Source: Muribaculaceae bacterium Isolate-036 (Harlan) | Lineage (GTDB): Bacteria; Bacteroidota; Bacteroidia; Bacteroidales; Muribaculaceae | NCBI GenBank assembly: GCA_003833075.1 | Contig: RIAY01000001.1 | Span: 248,001-312,000 of the forward strand | DNA length: 64,000 nucleotides | Reading direction: 5' to 3' | Part shown: piece by piece, positions 39,993 through 49,855 of the stretch | Position numbering within the stretch: position 1 is the stretch's first letter | Layout: every line of letters starts with the position of its first letter | Position numbers and translations under genes: made by a program | The notes under the pieces: model-generated | What the model saw: only the letters and a program-made list of their open reading frames with translations | Database searches by the model: none | What the model was told of the DNA's origin: nothing

Positions 39993-42314
39993 ATGTTGAA
40001 ACATCTAATGACATTTTTAACCGTCACTTCAGCAGCCTGCTCTATGCAGGCTGCCGGAGTGGCAATTCCCTCAGACCCTGATATTGAGGCAGCTGTAGAG
40101 CGCACATTGTCCAAAATGAGCCTTGACGAGAAAATCGGCCAGATGACAGAGCTTTCAATTGATGTGCTTGGCGACTGGAAGGACGGTGAGTTCTTTCTCG
40201 ATCCTCAGAAACTTCATGAGGCTATCGCTGTCTATAAGGTCGGCTCTGTGTTGAATGCTCCCGGCGGACCGACAGCACAGACTCCTGCGAAATGGGAGAA
40301 GCTGATCGGTCAGATTCAGGAGGTGTCAATGAAAGAAATCGGCATCCCTTGTATCTATGGACTCGACCAGAATCACGGCACAACCTACACTCTTGGCGGT
40401 GTGCTGTTTCCGCAGAACATAAACGTAGGTGCGTCGTTTAACCCGACGTTGGCTCGCAGAGCTGCTGAAATTACGGCATACGAGACTCGCGCCGCCAACT
40501 GTCCGTGGACATATTCTCCTACCGTTGACCTCACCCGCGACCCGCGTTGGAGCCGTGTATGGGAAAACTACGGAGAGGATCCATTAGTCAACGCCATCAT
40601 GGGCGCTCAGCAGGTCAAGGGCTTTCAGGGCGACAACCCGAATAAGATAGGCCGACATAATATAGCCACCTCGGTTAAGCATTATCTCGGCTACGGCGCT
40701 CCGCGAACAGGCAAAGACCGCACGCCGGCATATATTTCACCGTCTGATCTCCGCGAGAAGTTTTTTGAGCCTTACCGTGCCTGCATCGAGGCAGGGGCGT
40801 TGACTGTAATGGTCAATAGCGGTTCAATCAACGGTCGCCCTGTTCACGCCAATAACGAGCTGCTCACCAAGTGGCTTAAAGAAGACCTTAACTGGGACGG
40901 AATGATTGTGACTGACTGGGCAGACATCAACAACCTCTATACCCGCGAATATGTGGCTCACGACAAAAAAGAGGCTATCGAAATGGCTATCAATGCCGGA
41001 ATCGACATGTCAATGGAGCCATACGACCTCAATTTCTGCACTCTGCTTAAAGAACTCGTAAATGAAGGTCGCGTATCTCAGGAGCGTATTGACGACGCAG
41101 CACGTCGTGTCCTGCGCTTGAAATATCGTCTCGGGCTGTTTGACACTCCCAATACATATCCCAAAGACTATGCCGACTTCGCCTGCGACCGTCACGAGCA
41201 AGTCGCTCTTCAGGCAGCCGAGGAATCGGAGATACTGCTCAAAAACAACGGCGGCATTCTTCCGTTGAAGAAAGGTACAAAGATTCTGCTGACAGGTCCT
41301 AATGCCAACTCGATGCGCTGTCTCAATGGCGGCTGGAGCTATTCATGGCAAGGTCATCTGACTGACCGTTTCGCATCGAAATACAACACCATCTACAAGG
41401 CATTGGTCAATAAGTTTGGCAAGAAGAATATAGTTCTTGAACAGGGTGTCACTTATCCTGCCGAAGGTGCCTATCACGAGGAAAATGAGCCGGAAATTGA
41501 AAAAGCTGTGGCAGCTGCGTCGGGTGTTGATGTCATAGTCGCCTGTATCGGTGAAAACTCCTATTGTGAGACACCGGGAAACTTGTCGGACCTCGCTGTC
41601 TCTGAAAACCAGCGCAATCTCGTCAAAGCTCTTGCTGCGACAGGCAAACCGGTTGTATTGATTCTCAACGGTGGTCGTCCGCGTATCATCAGTGATATTG
41701 AGCCATTGGCAGATGCGATAGTCAACATTCTGCTTCCCGGTAACTTCGGTGGTGACGCACTTGCCAACATTCTTGCCGGCGACACCAACCCGAGTGGCAA
41801 AATGCCCTACACCTATCCACGCCATCAGGCAGAACTCACCACCTACGATTATCGAGTGAGCGAGGAAATGGATAAGATGGAAGGTGCTTATGACTACGAT
41901 GCGGTGGTATCGGTGCAGTGGGCTTTTGGCTATGGACTCAGTTATACCACTTTCAAGTATGACAATCTCCGCTGCTCGAAATCTGAATTCGGTGTCAACG
42001 ATGACCTCGTGTTCACAATCGACGTTACCAATACAGGTAATTGCTCAGGCAAAGAGGTTGTGATGCTTTTCAGCCGTGATATGGTAGCGTCTCTGACTCC
42101 TGACAATCGCCGACTGCGCGCGTTTGAAAAAGTTGAGCTTAAGCCCGGTGAGACCAAAACCGTAACCTTGCCAATCAAGGCAAGCGACCTCGCCTTCGTG
42201 GACTACGACGGCAAGTGGGTACTTGAAAAAGGACAGTTCCGTATGCAAGTCGGCAGCAGTGTGATGGATATTGATTGCAACGACACATACAAATGGTCAA
42301 CCCCCAACAAGTAA
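39993..42314 (+). CDS. GH3 beta-glucosidase
   Basis: This is a 773-residue protein with an N-terminal signal peptide ([20 protein letters not shown]), so it is exported, most likely to the periplasm. The GH3 barrel carries the nucleophile Asp308 in [10 protein letters not shown], followed by the alpha/beta sandwich domain ([15 protein letters not shown] region) and a C-terminal fibronectin type III-like domain. It would release glucose from oligosaccharides that SusCD brings in, completing breakdown started by GH16. The PUL ends 30 bp later at a terminator. Beta-glucosidase versus beta-xylosidase cannot be fully separated by eye, but the locus favours glucosidase. Confidence 0.93.
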   Translation: MLKHLMTFLTVTSAACSMQAAGVAIPSDPDIEAAVERTLSKMSLDEKIGQMTELSIDVLGDWKDGEFFLDPQKLHEAIAVYKVGSVLNAPGGPTAQTPAKWEKLIGQIQEVSMKEIGIPCIYGLDQNHGTTYTLGGVLFPQNINVGASFNPTLARRAAEITAYETRAANCPWTYSPTVDLTRDPRWSRVWENYGEDPLVNAIMGAQQVKGFQGDNPNKIGRHNIATSVKHYLGYGAPRTGKDRTPAYISPSDLREKFFEPYRACIEAGALTVMVNSGSINGRPVHANNELLTKWLKEDLNWDGMIVTDWADINNLYTREYVAHDKKEAIEMAINAGIDMSMEPYDLNFCTLLKELVNEGRVSQERIDDAARRVLRLKYRLGLFDTPNTYPKDYADFACDRHEQVALQAAEESEILLKNNGGILPLKKGTKILLTGPNANSMRCLNGGWSYSWQGHLTDRFASKYNTIYKALVNKFGKKNIVLEQGVTYPAEGAYHEENEPEIEKAVAAASGVDVIVACIGENSYCETPGNLSDLAVSENQRNLVKALAATGKPVVLILNGGRPRIISDIEPLADAIVNILLPGNFGGDALANILAGDTNPSGKMPYTYPRHQAELTTYDYRVSEEMDKMEGAYDYDAVVSVQWAFGYGLSYTTFKYDNLRCSKSEFGVNDDLVFTIDVTNTGNCSGKEVVMLFSRDMVASLTPDNRRLRAFEKVELKPGETKTVTLPIKASDLAFVDYDGKWVLEKGQFRMQVGSSVMDIDCNDTYKWSTPNK

Positions 42315-42343
42315 AATAATTCATAAGGTAAAACAGATTTGAT

Positions 42344-42377
42344 ATAGGCTTGCAGTGATGGCAGGCCTATATTTTTT
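42344..42377 (+). terminator. PUL terminator
   Basis: ATAGGCTTGC pairs with GCAGGCCTAT (one G-T pair) around a 7-base loop, followed by six Ts. It separates the PUL from tsaE. No gene was seen in the rest of the gap to 42586. Confidence 0.85.
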
Positions 42378-42586
42378 AATGCCAATTATAAATATCAGAA
42401 CCAAACACACTACCAATTTCTTATCCATTGCCCATCCTCACGCGAATTCTCAAAAATAACCTTGTAGTCAAAATATTAGCCCAAGACTACATCAAATATA
42501 CGAATTATTTGGGGAATAGTCACATATTTTTTATCATAGTTTAAGGCGATTTGAAATCTATTAATTAAATTCGCGTTATAAATCGG

Positions 42587-43024
42587 ATGAAAATGAATAT
42601 ATCAATCAGTAATATCGAGGATCTGCCGCGTGCGGCTGCAGAGTTCGTGGCGGCGATGGGGGATAACAGGCATTTTGCTTTCCATGCCCCGATGGGTGCG
42701 GGGAAAACAACATTCATCTCTGCTTTATGTGCGGCTCTCGGCTCTGAAGACGAGGCGTCAAGCCCGACTTTCAGCATAGTCAATGAATATGCGGTTGCGC
42801 CGGATGCGGTTGCGCCGGGTGGCTCTGACAAGATATATCACTTCGATTTCTACAGAGTGGAGACGGTGGAGGAGTTGCTCGACATGGGGCTTGACGATTA
42901 TTGGGATTCAGGGTCTGTCTGTCTTATGGAATGGCCCGAAAATGCTCTCGGATTCCTCCCGGACGATACTGTTGACGTGAGAATCGAGGTTTTGCCGGAT
43001 GACTCAAGGATGCTGACGGTATGA
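42587..43024 (+). CDS. tsaE: tRNA threonylcarbamoyladenosine biosynthesis ATPase TsaE
   Basis: This is a 145-residue protein. The P-loop is GAGKTT near residue 42, followed by SSPTFSIVNEY and YHFDFYR, the family fingerprints, then LMEWPEN. With TsaB, TsaC and TsaD it installs t6A37 on ANN-decoding tRNAs. An exact 15-bp tandem duplication (42789-42818) lengthens the loop after NEY, giving AVAPDAVAPGG. Met3 is an alternative start. The gene overlaps birA by 4 bp (ATGA), which indicates translational coupling. Confidence 0.95.
   Translation: MKMNISISNIEDLPRAAAEFVAAMGDNRHFAFHAPMGAGKTTFISALCAALGSEDEASSPTFSIVNEYAVAPDAVAPGGSDKIYHFDFYRVETVEELLDMGLDDYWDSGSVCLMEWPENALGFLPDDTVDVRIEVLPDDSRMLTV
42789..42818. 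repeat. 15-bp tandem duplication inside tsaE
   Basis: Two exact back-to-back copies of ATGCGGTTGCGCCGG keep the reading frame and add five residues to a loop of TsaE. Confidence 0.8.
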
Positions 43025-43767
43025 GAATAGAATGGCTGGATGAGTGTGTGTCGACCAACACGCAGGTGACGGAATATCCTCTCTCGGAAGAGGGGGTGAT
43101 TGTGGCGGCGCGCTGCCAGACAGGAGGACGCGGACAAAAGGGTAATTCCTGGGAAGCGCAGCCGGGAAAGAATCTCACATTTTCAGCGATGTGGAAACCA
43201 CGTGGCATCGCTGCAAGAGAACAATTCTCTATCAGCGAGGCTGTCGCGCTTGCCGTTGTCGATTTTCTGGAGGATGCGGGAATCAACGCGAAGGTCAAAT
43301 GGCCCAATGATATCTATGTGGATGACCGTAAGATATGCGGAATCCTGATAGAGCATTCGGTTATGGGAACGGAAATTTCCCGCACAATAGCAGGTGTGGG
43401 AATCAATGTGAATCAGCGTGAGTTCCTGAGCGGCGCTCCCAATCCGGTGTCGATGGCTTCCATAGCCGGAACTGAATTCACGACGGAAAGACTGCTTGAG
43501 GATTTTGAAATGAAACTCCGCCGGCGCCTCAGTCAGATATCCGGATCTGAAGGGAGAATAATGATTCACGATGAGTTCCAGTCAAGGATGTGGCGTTTCG
43601 ACGGGTCAGCCTATCCTTTCCGCGTCAGGGAATCGGGAGAATCATATCCGGGTATTGTCAGAGGTGTGGAGCCGATGGGTTTCCTGCATGTCGAGAATGC
43701 GGATACCGGTGAGACATGTAGATATGCCTTCAAGGAGGTGGAATTTTTGATATCCGGCGGAATTTGA
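43021..43767 (+). CDS. birA: Biotin-[acetyl-CoA carboxylase] ligase
   Basis: This 248-residue catalytic-only BirA lacks the N-terminal HTH repressor domain. The biotin-AMP motif GGRGQKGNSWE lies near residue 36, with KWPNDIYVDDRKICGILIE near residue 100. It biotinylates carrier proteins such as those of biotin-dependent carboxylases. Absence of the DNA-binding domain is usual for class I enzymes. The start overlaps the tsaE stop by 4 bp. Confidence 0.95.
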   Translation: MRIEWLDECVSTNTQVTEYPLSEEGVIVAARCQTGGRGQKGNSWEAQPGKNLTFSAMWKPRGIAAREQFSISEAVALAVVDFLEDAGINAKVKWPNDIYVDDRKICGILIEHSVMGTEISRTIAGVGINVNQREFLSGAPNPVSMASIAGTEFTTERLLEDFEMKLRRRLSQISGSEGRIMIHDEFQSRMWRFDGSAYPFRVRESGESYPGIVRGVEPMGFLHVENADTGETCRYAFKEVEFLISGGI

Positions 43768-43768
43768 T

Positions 43769-43776
43769 TAAATTTG
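43769..43776 (+). promoter_or_regulatory. -7 element just before the flippase-like gene
   Basis: TAAATTTG ends six bases before the ATG at 43783 and overlaps the end of the birA region. It would add an internal promoter with almost no leader. Confidence 0.45.
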
Positions 43777-43782
43777 CATTTT

Positions 43783-44856
43783 ATGAGTGACAAGGAAGCG
43801 AAAACAGGAAAAATGCGCACAGTGCTGGGGTATGCCCTCAGATGGCTGTTGCCGCTCGCGCTGACAGTCTTGCTGGTCAGCTATATGTTCAAAAAGGTCA
43901 ATTTCTACGACATGATGGATATTATCCGCCATGGAGTGGACTATTGGTGGATATTGTGTGCCATGGGAATCAGCGTTTGTTCCCATATATTCCGTGCGTT
44001 GCGCTGGCGTATACAGTTGCGGAGTCTCGGCATAGATGCGCCGCTTCTGGCTCTGTGCTGCTCTATTTTCGGTTGCTATGCCTTGAACCTTGTCTTTCCG
44101 CGCCTCGGGGAGGTGTGGAGATGCACATACATAGCGGGGCGTGAGAAAGCCCCTTTCGCCAAAGTGCTCGGTTCGATGGTCGCGGACCGTCTGTCGGATT
44201 CGATCTGTGTTCTGCTTCTCACCATATTGACATTCATCGTTGCGACTCCGGCAATAAATGCGTTCCTGACAAAATATCCCGTAGGACAGGGGGTTGTGTC
44301 TACTGCCTCTTCGCCTTGGTTCTGGATTGCCGTGGCTGGCGCATGCGCCGTTGTGTGGGCGATATTCCGTTTCGGACGCGATACTGCTCCGGTAAAGAAA
44401 GTGAAAGGCTGGGTGCTTGAGACATGGAAAGGTTTTGCTGTTGTCTCTGAAATGAAAGGGAAATGGACTTTCCTCTTTTATACAATCGCCATATGGGGAT
44501 GTTATTATGTGCAGTTGTATGTGGCGTTCTTCGCTTTCCCGTTTACACGCGAGTTGTGTGCACAACAGGGACTTGCCTTCGGACTGACACCCTGTCTTGT
44601 GGCGTTTGTGCTCAGTTCAATAGGTATGGCTATACCATCCAACGGCGGACTCGGTCCATGGAATATTGCTGTGATGTTCGGCCTCGCCATCTATGGTGTA
44701 AGCACAGCTGACGGAACGGCGTTCTCCATGCTGCAGTGGTCCGGTCAGACGGTGATGTTGATAATTCTCGGAATCTTCACTATGGCATATATATCACTTG
44801 ATAAAAAGAAAAATGAGGAAGTTCCATCGAATGAAACCGGAATTTCCCGCTCTTAG
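43783..44856 (+). CDS. Lysylphosphatidylglycerol synthase-type transmembrane protein (flippase-like)
   Basis: This 357-residue protein has about eight hydrophobic segments. The ATG at 43783 is chosen over an upstream TTG. Segments such as RLGEVWRCTYIAGREKAPFAKVLGSMVADRL and SSIGMAIPSNGGLGPWN are hallmarks of the LPG_synthase_TM / UPF0104 family, often linked to lipid or lipid-linked substrate translocation. The catalytic transferase domain of MprF is absent, so a flippase-like role is more likely than lipid aminoacylation. It belongs to the tsaE-birA run. Confidence 0.85.
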   Translation: MSDKEAKTGKMRTVLGYALRWLLPLALTVLLVSYMFKKVNFYDMMDIIRHGVDYWWILCAMGISVCSHIFRALRWRIQLRSLGIDAPLLALCCSIFGCYALNLVFPRLGEVWRCTYIAGREKAPFAKVLGSMVADRLSDSICVLLLTILTFIVATPAINAFLTKYPVGQGVVSTASSPWFWIAVAGACAVVWAIFRFGRDTAPVKKVKGWVLETWKGFAVVSEMKGKWTFLFYTIAIWGCYYVQLYVAFFAFPFTRELCAQQGLAFGLTPCLVAFVLSSIGMAIPSNGGLGPWNIAVMFGLAIYGVSTADGTAFSMLQWSGQTVMLIILGIFTMAYISLDKKKNEEVPSNETGISRS

Positions 44857-44882
44857 CCTACATATACGAATTGCAGACTATT

Positions 44883-45449
44883 ATGAATTTTAACGACGAT
44901 AAAGACGATTTTTTTGACGGTCCCGACATACAGGAAGTGCCTAAAACACCGAAAGCTCCTCTTCTTAAGCCGGAGGATCCGGATTACTGGGAGCAGGATG
45001 AGCCAGAGTTTGAACACCTGCTGCCTCCGCGTCGTAACACTACAATATGGCTCTGTGTAGCTGCTGCCGTGTTGGCTGTAGCTGCTTTCATTGCCGTTTA
45101 TCTGTGGTTTTTCTCACCATTCGTGACTGAAGCCGTGCAATACGGATATGTGGAGGATATAGAGAAAAGGGGAGAGGTCTTCAAGACTTATGAGGGAACA
45201 ATACTGCCATACAAGGAATTGATGGATACGACACGGGTATACCGTAAGGATTTTGTCTTCTCCGTCAAGGATCCTGCTGTTGCGGTGGAATTGCGCCGTC
45301 TGCAATACGCCAACCTTCCTGCACGTGTCGAATATGAGAAATATCACGGCTCGTTGCCATGGCGTGGAGAAAGCCGCATAATGGTGGTGCGTGTGGACAC
45401 TGCCGATCCTGCGAAAATTCTCCCTCCGGAATTTGCTCCCGACATATGA
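44883..45449 (+). CDS. Bacteroidales single-pass membrane protein, unknown function
   Basis: This 188-residue protein starts at the ATG at 44883. It has an acidic, proline-containing cytosolic N-terminus (about 55 residues), one transmembrane helix (about residues 56-80), and a periplasmic domain containing YGYVEDIEKRGEVFKTYEGTI. Similar proteins occur throughout Bacteroidales and have been misnamed 6-phosphogluconate dehydrogenase; there is nothing of that enzyme here. The stop overlaps the next gene's ATG (ATGA), so the two are coupled. Confidence 0.8.
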   Translation: MNFNDDKDDFFDGPDIQEVPKTPKAPLLKPEDPDYWEQDEPEFEHLLPPRRNTTIWLCVAAAVLAVAAFIAVYLWFFSPFVTEAVQYGYVEDIEKRGEVFKTYEGTILPYKELMDTTRVYRKDFVFSVKDPAVAVELRRLQYANLPARVEYEKYHGSLPWRGESRIMVVRVDTADPAKILPPEFAPDI

Positions 45450-46297
45450 ATCTAAGAACGGTCTGCATATTTTTGTTGTCGCTTGTTGCCGCGTCGCGGA
45501 TAGATGCGGAAGCGCAGGTTGTCGTGGATAATTCACCATGGTCTGTCACGGATTCCGTGCTTACTGTTTCTAAAACGGTATTGCGCGTCGAGGCATATGC
45601 GTTTGCCGACAGAAACGATATCCGGGAAGTCAGATTTGAAGATGGCTCCCGGCTTCATTCAATAGGTGAATATGCGTTTATGGGGTGTTCCAATCTTAAA
45701 AACATCACATTGCCGGCAAGTCTTCGGACACTCGGCGAGGGGTGTTTCCGTGAATGCGGATTGACCTCTTTGGCTGTTCCGGACGGAGTGAAAGAATTAC
45801 CCAAGGGGATGTGCGCATGGAATGAAGAGCTGCGGACCGTATCTCTCCCCGCCGGGCTGGCTGACATCGCGGCGCATGCGTTCGCCTATTGCAAGAGTCT
45901 TGAATCCATTGCGATACCCCGGGCGGTAAGTCATATAGGCAACAACGCCTTCTCATGTTGCTACACACTGGCGGAGGTGACGCTTCCCCGGGCGATGAGA
46001 GAGCTGGAATCTTATGCCTTCTCCGACTGCCGGTCATTGCGCGGCGCGGTCATGCCTGCGAACTCAAGGCTCCTCGGCGAATTGATTTTCAGCGGATGTG
46101 AAAACCTGACATCCATAACGGTGATGTCACCCGCACCGCCACCCTTCGACTGTGACAGTTTCATCTTCGAGCCGGACGAGGCGCGTCTGTATTCCCGATG
46201 CCGTCTCTACGTTCCTGCAGAATCCGTCAACCGTTACAGAACGGCCCGCGGCTGGAAGCTTTTCACAAACATAATCCCCGTCAGTCATCGTAAATAG
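45446..46297 (+). CDS. BspA-type leucine-rich repeat secreted protein
   Basis: This 283-residue protein starts at the ATG overlapping the previous stop (ATGA); longer frames start inside the previous gene. It has a signal peptide (MNLRTVCIFLLSLVAASRIDA), then about seven LRR_5 repeats of ~23 residues (about 45-235) of the form 'IGEYAFMGCSNLKNITLP'. It closes with a short C-terminal cap. LRR_5 proteins act in adhesion or protein binding at the cell surface. No sorting signal is obvious, so it may be periplasmic or secreted. A ligand cannot be proposed. Confidence 0.85.
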   Translation: MNLRTVCIFLLSLVAASRIDAEAQVVVDNSPWSVTDSVLTVSKTVLRVEAYAFADRNDIREVRFEDGSRLHSIGEYAFMGCSNLKNITLPASLRTLGEGCFRECGLTSLAVPDGVKELPKGMCAWNEELRTVSLPAGLADIAAHAFAYCKSLESIAIPRAVSHIGNNAFSCCYTLAEVTLPRAMRELESYAFSDCRSLRGAVMPANSRLLGELIFSGCENLTSITVMSPAPPPFDCDSFIFEPDEARLYSRCRLYVPAESVNRYRTARGWKLFTNIIPVSHRK

Positions 46298-46399
46298 CCG
46301 CCCCAAATTTTTATTTTTAAACACTCTTAAGAAATGCTCTTAGCCGCGAGGGCTTGTTATCGGCGAGAGTCCGCGTTGGGCAGGAACCGGGTGAAAATA

Positions 46400-46428
46400 A
46401 AAATAGCAGATTTGGAATCTGCTATTTT
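46400..46428. terminator. Bidirectional terminator between the LRR gene and yebC
   Basis: A perfect 13-bp stem (AAAATAGCAGATT and its complement) with a 3-base loop has an A run on the left and a T run on the right. It can serve both converging transcripts. Confidence 0.85.
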
Positions 46429-46485
46429 ATTGGTTTCAATGTCCTTGTCTGATGCTGTAAGTCATCAGGTATGATTCTACAGATG

Positions 46486-47202
46486 TTATTCCTCTTCCTT
46501 CATGTTATGGAAGACATTCTGAACATCTTCGTCATCTTCGAATTTTTCGAGGAGCTTCTCGAGCTGTTCGCGCTGTTCGGCTGTGACTTCCTTGTAGTCT
46601 GTCGGGATTCTTTCAAACTCTGCAGATACAATCTCAATGCCTTTGTCTTCAAAAAAATTCTGAAGGTTGGCAAACTGGTCGAAAGCGCCGTATATCAGCC
46701 ATTCTTCATCTTCCGCTTCAAGCTCAGCCTCGAAATCCATAAGGTCGAGTTCGAATTCATCAAGTGCGATGTCAGCATTCGGTTTTACGTGAAAAACGCT
46801 CTTGTGGTCGAACAGAAATGAGAGTGAACCCTGAGTGCCGAGTGATCCTCCGAATTTATTGAAATAGCTGCGTACGTTGGCAACGGTGCGCTGGTTGTTG
46901 TCGGTGGCGGTCTCCACTACAATGGCGATTCCGAAGGGTCCATATCCTTCATATACGATCTCTTTGTAGTCTCCGGCATCTTTGTCTGTTGCTTTCTTTA
47001 TGGCGCGCTCGATAGTGTCCTTGGGCATATTGGCTGCCTTGGCATTCTGCATCAATACACGCAGACGTGGATTCATGCTCGGATCTGGACCTGCTGCCTT
47101 TGCTGCAATGGTTATTTCCTTACCGATACGGGTGAACGTACGGCTCATATTGCCCCAGCGTTTCAGTTTGCGGGCTTTTCGGAATTCAAATGCTCTTCCC
47201 AT
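46486..47202 (-). CDS. yebC: YebC/PmpR family translation or transcription factor
   Basis: This is a 238-residue, acidic, cytosolic protein. GRAFEFRKARKLKRWGNMSR near the N-terminus and MPKDTIERAIKKA near residue 58 are the family fingerprints, and the VYEGYGPFGIAIVVE region fits. YebC proteins were long called transcriptional regulators; recent work links the family to relief of ribosome stalling. It lies 30 bp after pheT on the same strand and probably shares its promoter. Confidence 0.94.
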   Translation of the reverse strand: MGRAFEFRKARKLKRWGNMSRTFTRIGKEITIAAKAAGPDPSMNPRLRVLMQNAKAANMPKDTIERAIKKATDKDAGDYKEIVYEGYGPFGIAIVVETATDNNQRTVANVRSYFNKFGGSLGTQGSLSFLFDHKSVFHVKPNADIALDEFELDLMDFEAELEAEDEEWLIYGAFDQFANLQNFFEDKGIEIVSAEFERIPTDYKEVTAEQREQLEKLLEKFEDDEDVQNVFHNMKEEE

Positions 47203-47232
47203 ATATGTTGTTATCTTGTCTGTTTGTTAATA

Positions 47233-49719
47233 TTATCTTAATTCTGCTCCCATGTTTTTAAGGGCATCTATGATTCTGCTCATAGATGCGTCTATCTGTT
47301 TGTCGGTGAGAGTCTTCTCGTTATCCTGCAGTTTCATTGACACTGCATATGATTTCTTGCCGGCTGGGAGGTTCTTGCCTTCGTATACGTCAAAGAGACG
47401 GACGTCTCGCAGAAGTTTGCGTTCTGCCTTGCGTATGACTGCATCTATATCGGCGAATCTTACACTCTTGTCAACAAGCAGCGCGAGATCGCGATCCACA
47501 GGCTGGGTCTTTGGCAGTTCAGCGTATGTCACCCGGTTCTTGGCTGTGAGTTTGAAAAGGCTGTCCCAGTCTATGGCTGCGTATGTCACGCTCTGTTCGA
47601 TATCGAACTTCTTAAGAATCGAAGAACGTATGATTCCTACTTCGGCTATATGTTTGCCCGAACGGCTTGCGATATCGAGCTTTGCCGAGAAGATTTCATC
47701 GGAACTTTGGGTTGTGGTGACAGCTGCTGGCTGTAGCCCGAGACGGCGGAGGATATTGTTTACAACGCCCATAAGGTCATATACAGAAGCTTCTTCCGCT
47801 TTTACATTCCAGGATGCCGGTTCCTTCTTGCCGGTAATCCAGATGCCAAGCTCCATGCGCTCGCTGTATTGAGCCAAAGGTTTCTCCGCTGAGCTTTCCT
47901 TTTCAGGATTGAACCTGTAGACATTCCCGAACTCATAGAATTTAAGATCCGGCATCTTGCGGTTCACATTATGTGATATTGACTCAAGTCCGCCGTAGAG
48001 CAGTGTCTGGCGCATCACACCCAGGTCATTGCTGAGGGGATTCAACAGTCTGACGCAATTTGCCAGAGGTAATAACTCCGAATTTTCGTAATAACTTACT
48101 GCCGTGAGAGAGTTGTTCATTATTTCGGAGAAACCGGCGGCTGTGAGCTGTTCGCTTATGGTCTGCTGCATATCGTAGCTTTCGTCGGTAGCACCGCGCT
48201 GCGACAGAGATACGTGCATTTCATCGCCGATCTCGACATTGTTGTAACCGTATACTCTCAGAATCTCTTCCACTACATCGCAGGGGCGGTATACATCCAC
48301 ACGGTATGTCGGGACGGTCAGATGCAGAACATCCGCATCTTCGGTTTCAGTAACATCGAATTCAAGGGCTTTGAGGATGCATCTCACCAATTCACCCGGA
48401 AGTTCCTTGCCGATAAGTCTGTTGCAGTATGTAAGGGAGAAATCGAGTTCTTTTCGTTCAATAGGAGCGGGCAGAACATCGATTACACCTCCGCAGATTT
48501 CTCCCCCGGCAAGTTCCTTGATCAGCGATGCCGCCAGTATGGCGGCGTATACAGTCACAGATGGGTCTGCACCGCGTTCATAGCGGAATGAGGCATCGGT
48601 CGACAGTCCATGGCGGCGGGCTGTGCGACGCACGCGTGTGGGATTGAAATATGCGCTTTCTATGAATACGTTCTTTGTGCCTTCAGTCACTCCTGAATCA
48701 AGACCACCGAAAACACCCGCGATGCACATCGGTTTTTCCGCATCGCAGATCATCAGGTCTGCTTCGTTGAGCTCCCGTTCCACTCCGTCAAGAGTAGTGA
48801 ATCTTGTCCCCTTTTCGCATGTGCGGACAATTATCTCCTCCCCCTTGACGTGATCAAGGTCGAAGCAGTGCAATGGCTGTCCGATTCCCAACAGCACGAA
48901 ATTTGTGATGTCTACAATATTGTTGATCGGTCTCTGTCCGGCGGCAGTAAGAAGGTTCTTGAGCCATTCGGGAGATTCCTTGACTTCCACGCCTCTGATT
49001 GTGACTCCGGAATATCTCGGGCATCCCTCCTCATCCTCTATTCTCACTGTCACGGCACCATCGGTGCGGTCTGTCGTGAGTCCGGATGCATCCGGCACAG
49101 AAACCTCCGGATATTCTCCTTGTTTTTCATTCTGGCAGATAAGACACCATTCCTTTGCCTTGAGATCGCGAGCCACGCCATAATGGCTTGCCGCGTCAAC
49201 GCGGTTCGGAGTCAGCTCCACTTCCAGTCTGTAGTCGCTTTCGACATTGAAATATTCGGCTGCGGGTGTGCCGGGCTTGATATCATCTGCGAGCACCATA
49301 ATACCGGCATGGTCAGTGCCGATGCCGAGCTCGTCTTCAGCGCAGATCATACCGAATGACTCCTTGCCGCGTATTTTTGATTTCTTGATCTGGAATTCCT
49401 TGTCGCCGTCATAGAGGGTTGTGCCGACAGTGGCTACGACCACTGTCTGACCTGCGGCAACGTTAGGCGCGCCGCAGACTATCTGTACCGGTTCTCCGGT
49501 GCCGAGATCCACTGTGGTCACATGAAGATGGTCGGAATCGGGATGATCCTCGCATGTCAGCACTTTGCCGATTACCACTCCGCGCAAACCTCCGCGGATG
49601 CTTTCCACTTCCTCCACTGTGTCGCACTCAAGTCCGAGAGATGTGAGGGTGGCGGCAAGCTCACGCGGGCTCAAATCGAAATCGATATAGCGTCTGAGCC
49701 ATTTATATGATATATCCAT
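47233..49719 (-). CDS. pheT: Phenylalanyl-tRNA synthetase beta subunit
   Basis: This 828-residue protein has the full bacterial beta-subunit order: N-terminal B1 region, EMAPII-like tRNA-binding domain (about residues 40-155, VTTVDLGTGEPVQIVCGAPN), B3/B4 editing domain (about 215-400), B5 domain, core catalytic-like domain and C-terminal FDX-ACB domain (about 735-828). It pairs with PheS, which is not in the window, to charge tRNA-Phe and edit Tyr. A -7 element lies 35 bp upstream. Confidence 0.96.
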   Translation of the reverse strand: MDISYKWLRRYIDFDLSPRELAATLTSLGLECDTVEEVESIRGGLRGVVIGKVLTCEDHPDSDHLHVTTVDLGTGEPVQIVCGAPNVAAGQTVVVATVGTTLYDGDKEFQIKKSKIRGKESFGMICAEDELGIGTDHAGIMVLADDIKPGTPAAEYFNVESDYRLEVELTPNRVDAASHYGVARDLKAKEWCLICQNEKQGEYPEVSVPDASGLTTDRTDGAVTVRIEDEEGCPRYSGVTIRGVEVKESPEWLKNLLTAAGQRPINNIVDITNFVLLGIGQPLHCFDLDHVKGEEIIVRTCEKGTRFTTLDGVERELNEADLMICDAEKPMCIAGVFGGLDSGVTEGTKNVFIESAYFNPTRVRRTARRHGLSTDASFRYERGADPSVTVYAAILAASLIKELAGGEICGGVIDVLPAPIERKELDFSLTYCNRLIGKELPGELVRCILKALEFDVTETEDADVLHLTVPTYRVDVYRPCDVVEEILRVYGYNNVEIGDEMHVSLSQRGATDESYDMQQTISEQLTAAGFSEIMNNSLTAVSYYENSELLPLANCVRLLNPLSNDLGVMRQTLLYGGLESISHNVNRKMPDLKFYEFGNVYRFNPEKESSAEKPLAQYSERMELGIWITGKKEPASWNVKAEEASVYDLMGVVNNILRRLGLQPAAVTTTQSSDEIFSAKLDIASRSGKHIAEVGIIRSSILKKFDIEQSVTYAAIDWDSLFKLTAKNRVTYAELPKTQPVDRDLALLVDKSVRFADIDAVIRKAERKLLRDVRLFDVYEGKNLPAGKKSYAVSMKLQDNEKTLTDKQIDASMSRIIDALKNMGAELR

Positions 49720-49753
49720 AAATTAAAAATTCTGATCAGATTGGTTATGACTG

Positions 49754-49761
49754 CAAAATTA
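49754..49761 (-). promoter_or_regulatory. pheT -7 promoter element
   Basis: The minus strand reads TAATTTTG, 34 bp before the pheT ATG. No tRNA-Phe leader or T-box was seen. Confidence 0.55.
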
Positions 49762-49855
49762 ATAAAAATCTTCACCTTTAACAAAATAGGAATGCAGGAA
49801 AATGACACCGCACTGCCTGATGATCGAAAGAAGTGTGCGGGAGGGGTGTATTCCG

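Noticed and set aside
43783-44856. Full lysylphosphatidylglycerol synthase (MprF)
   Set aside because: Only the membrane flippase-like part is present; the aminoacyl transferase domain is missing.
44883-45449. 6-phosphogluconate dehydrogenase, a name I recall being attached to similar proteins
   Set aside because: No Rossmann or dehydrogenase motif is present; it is a single-pass membrane protein.
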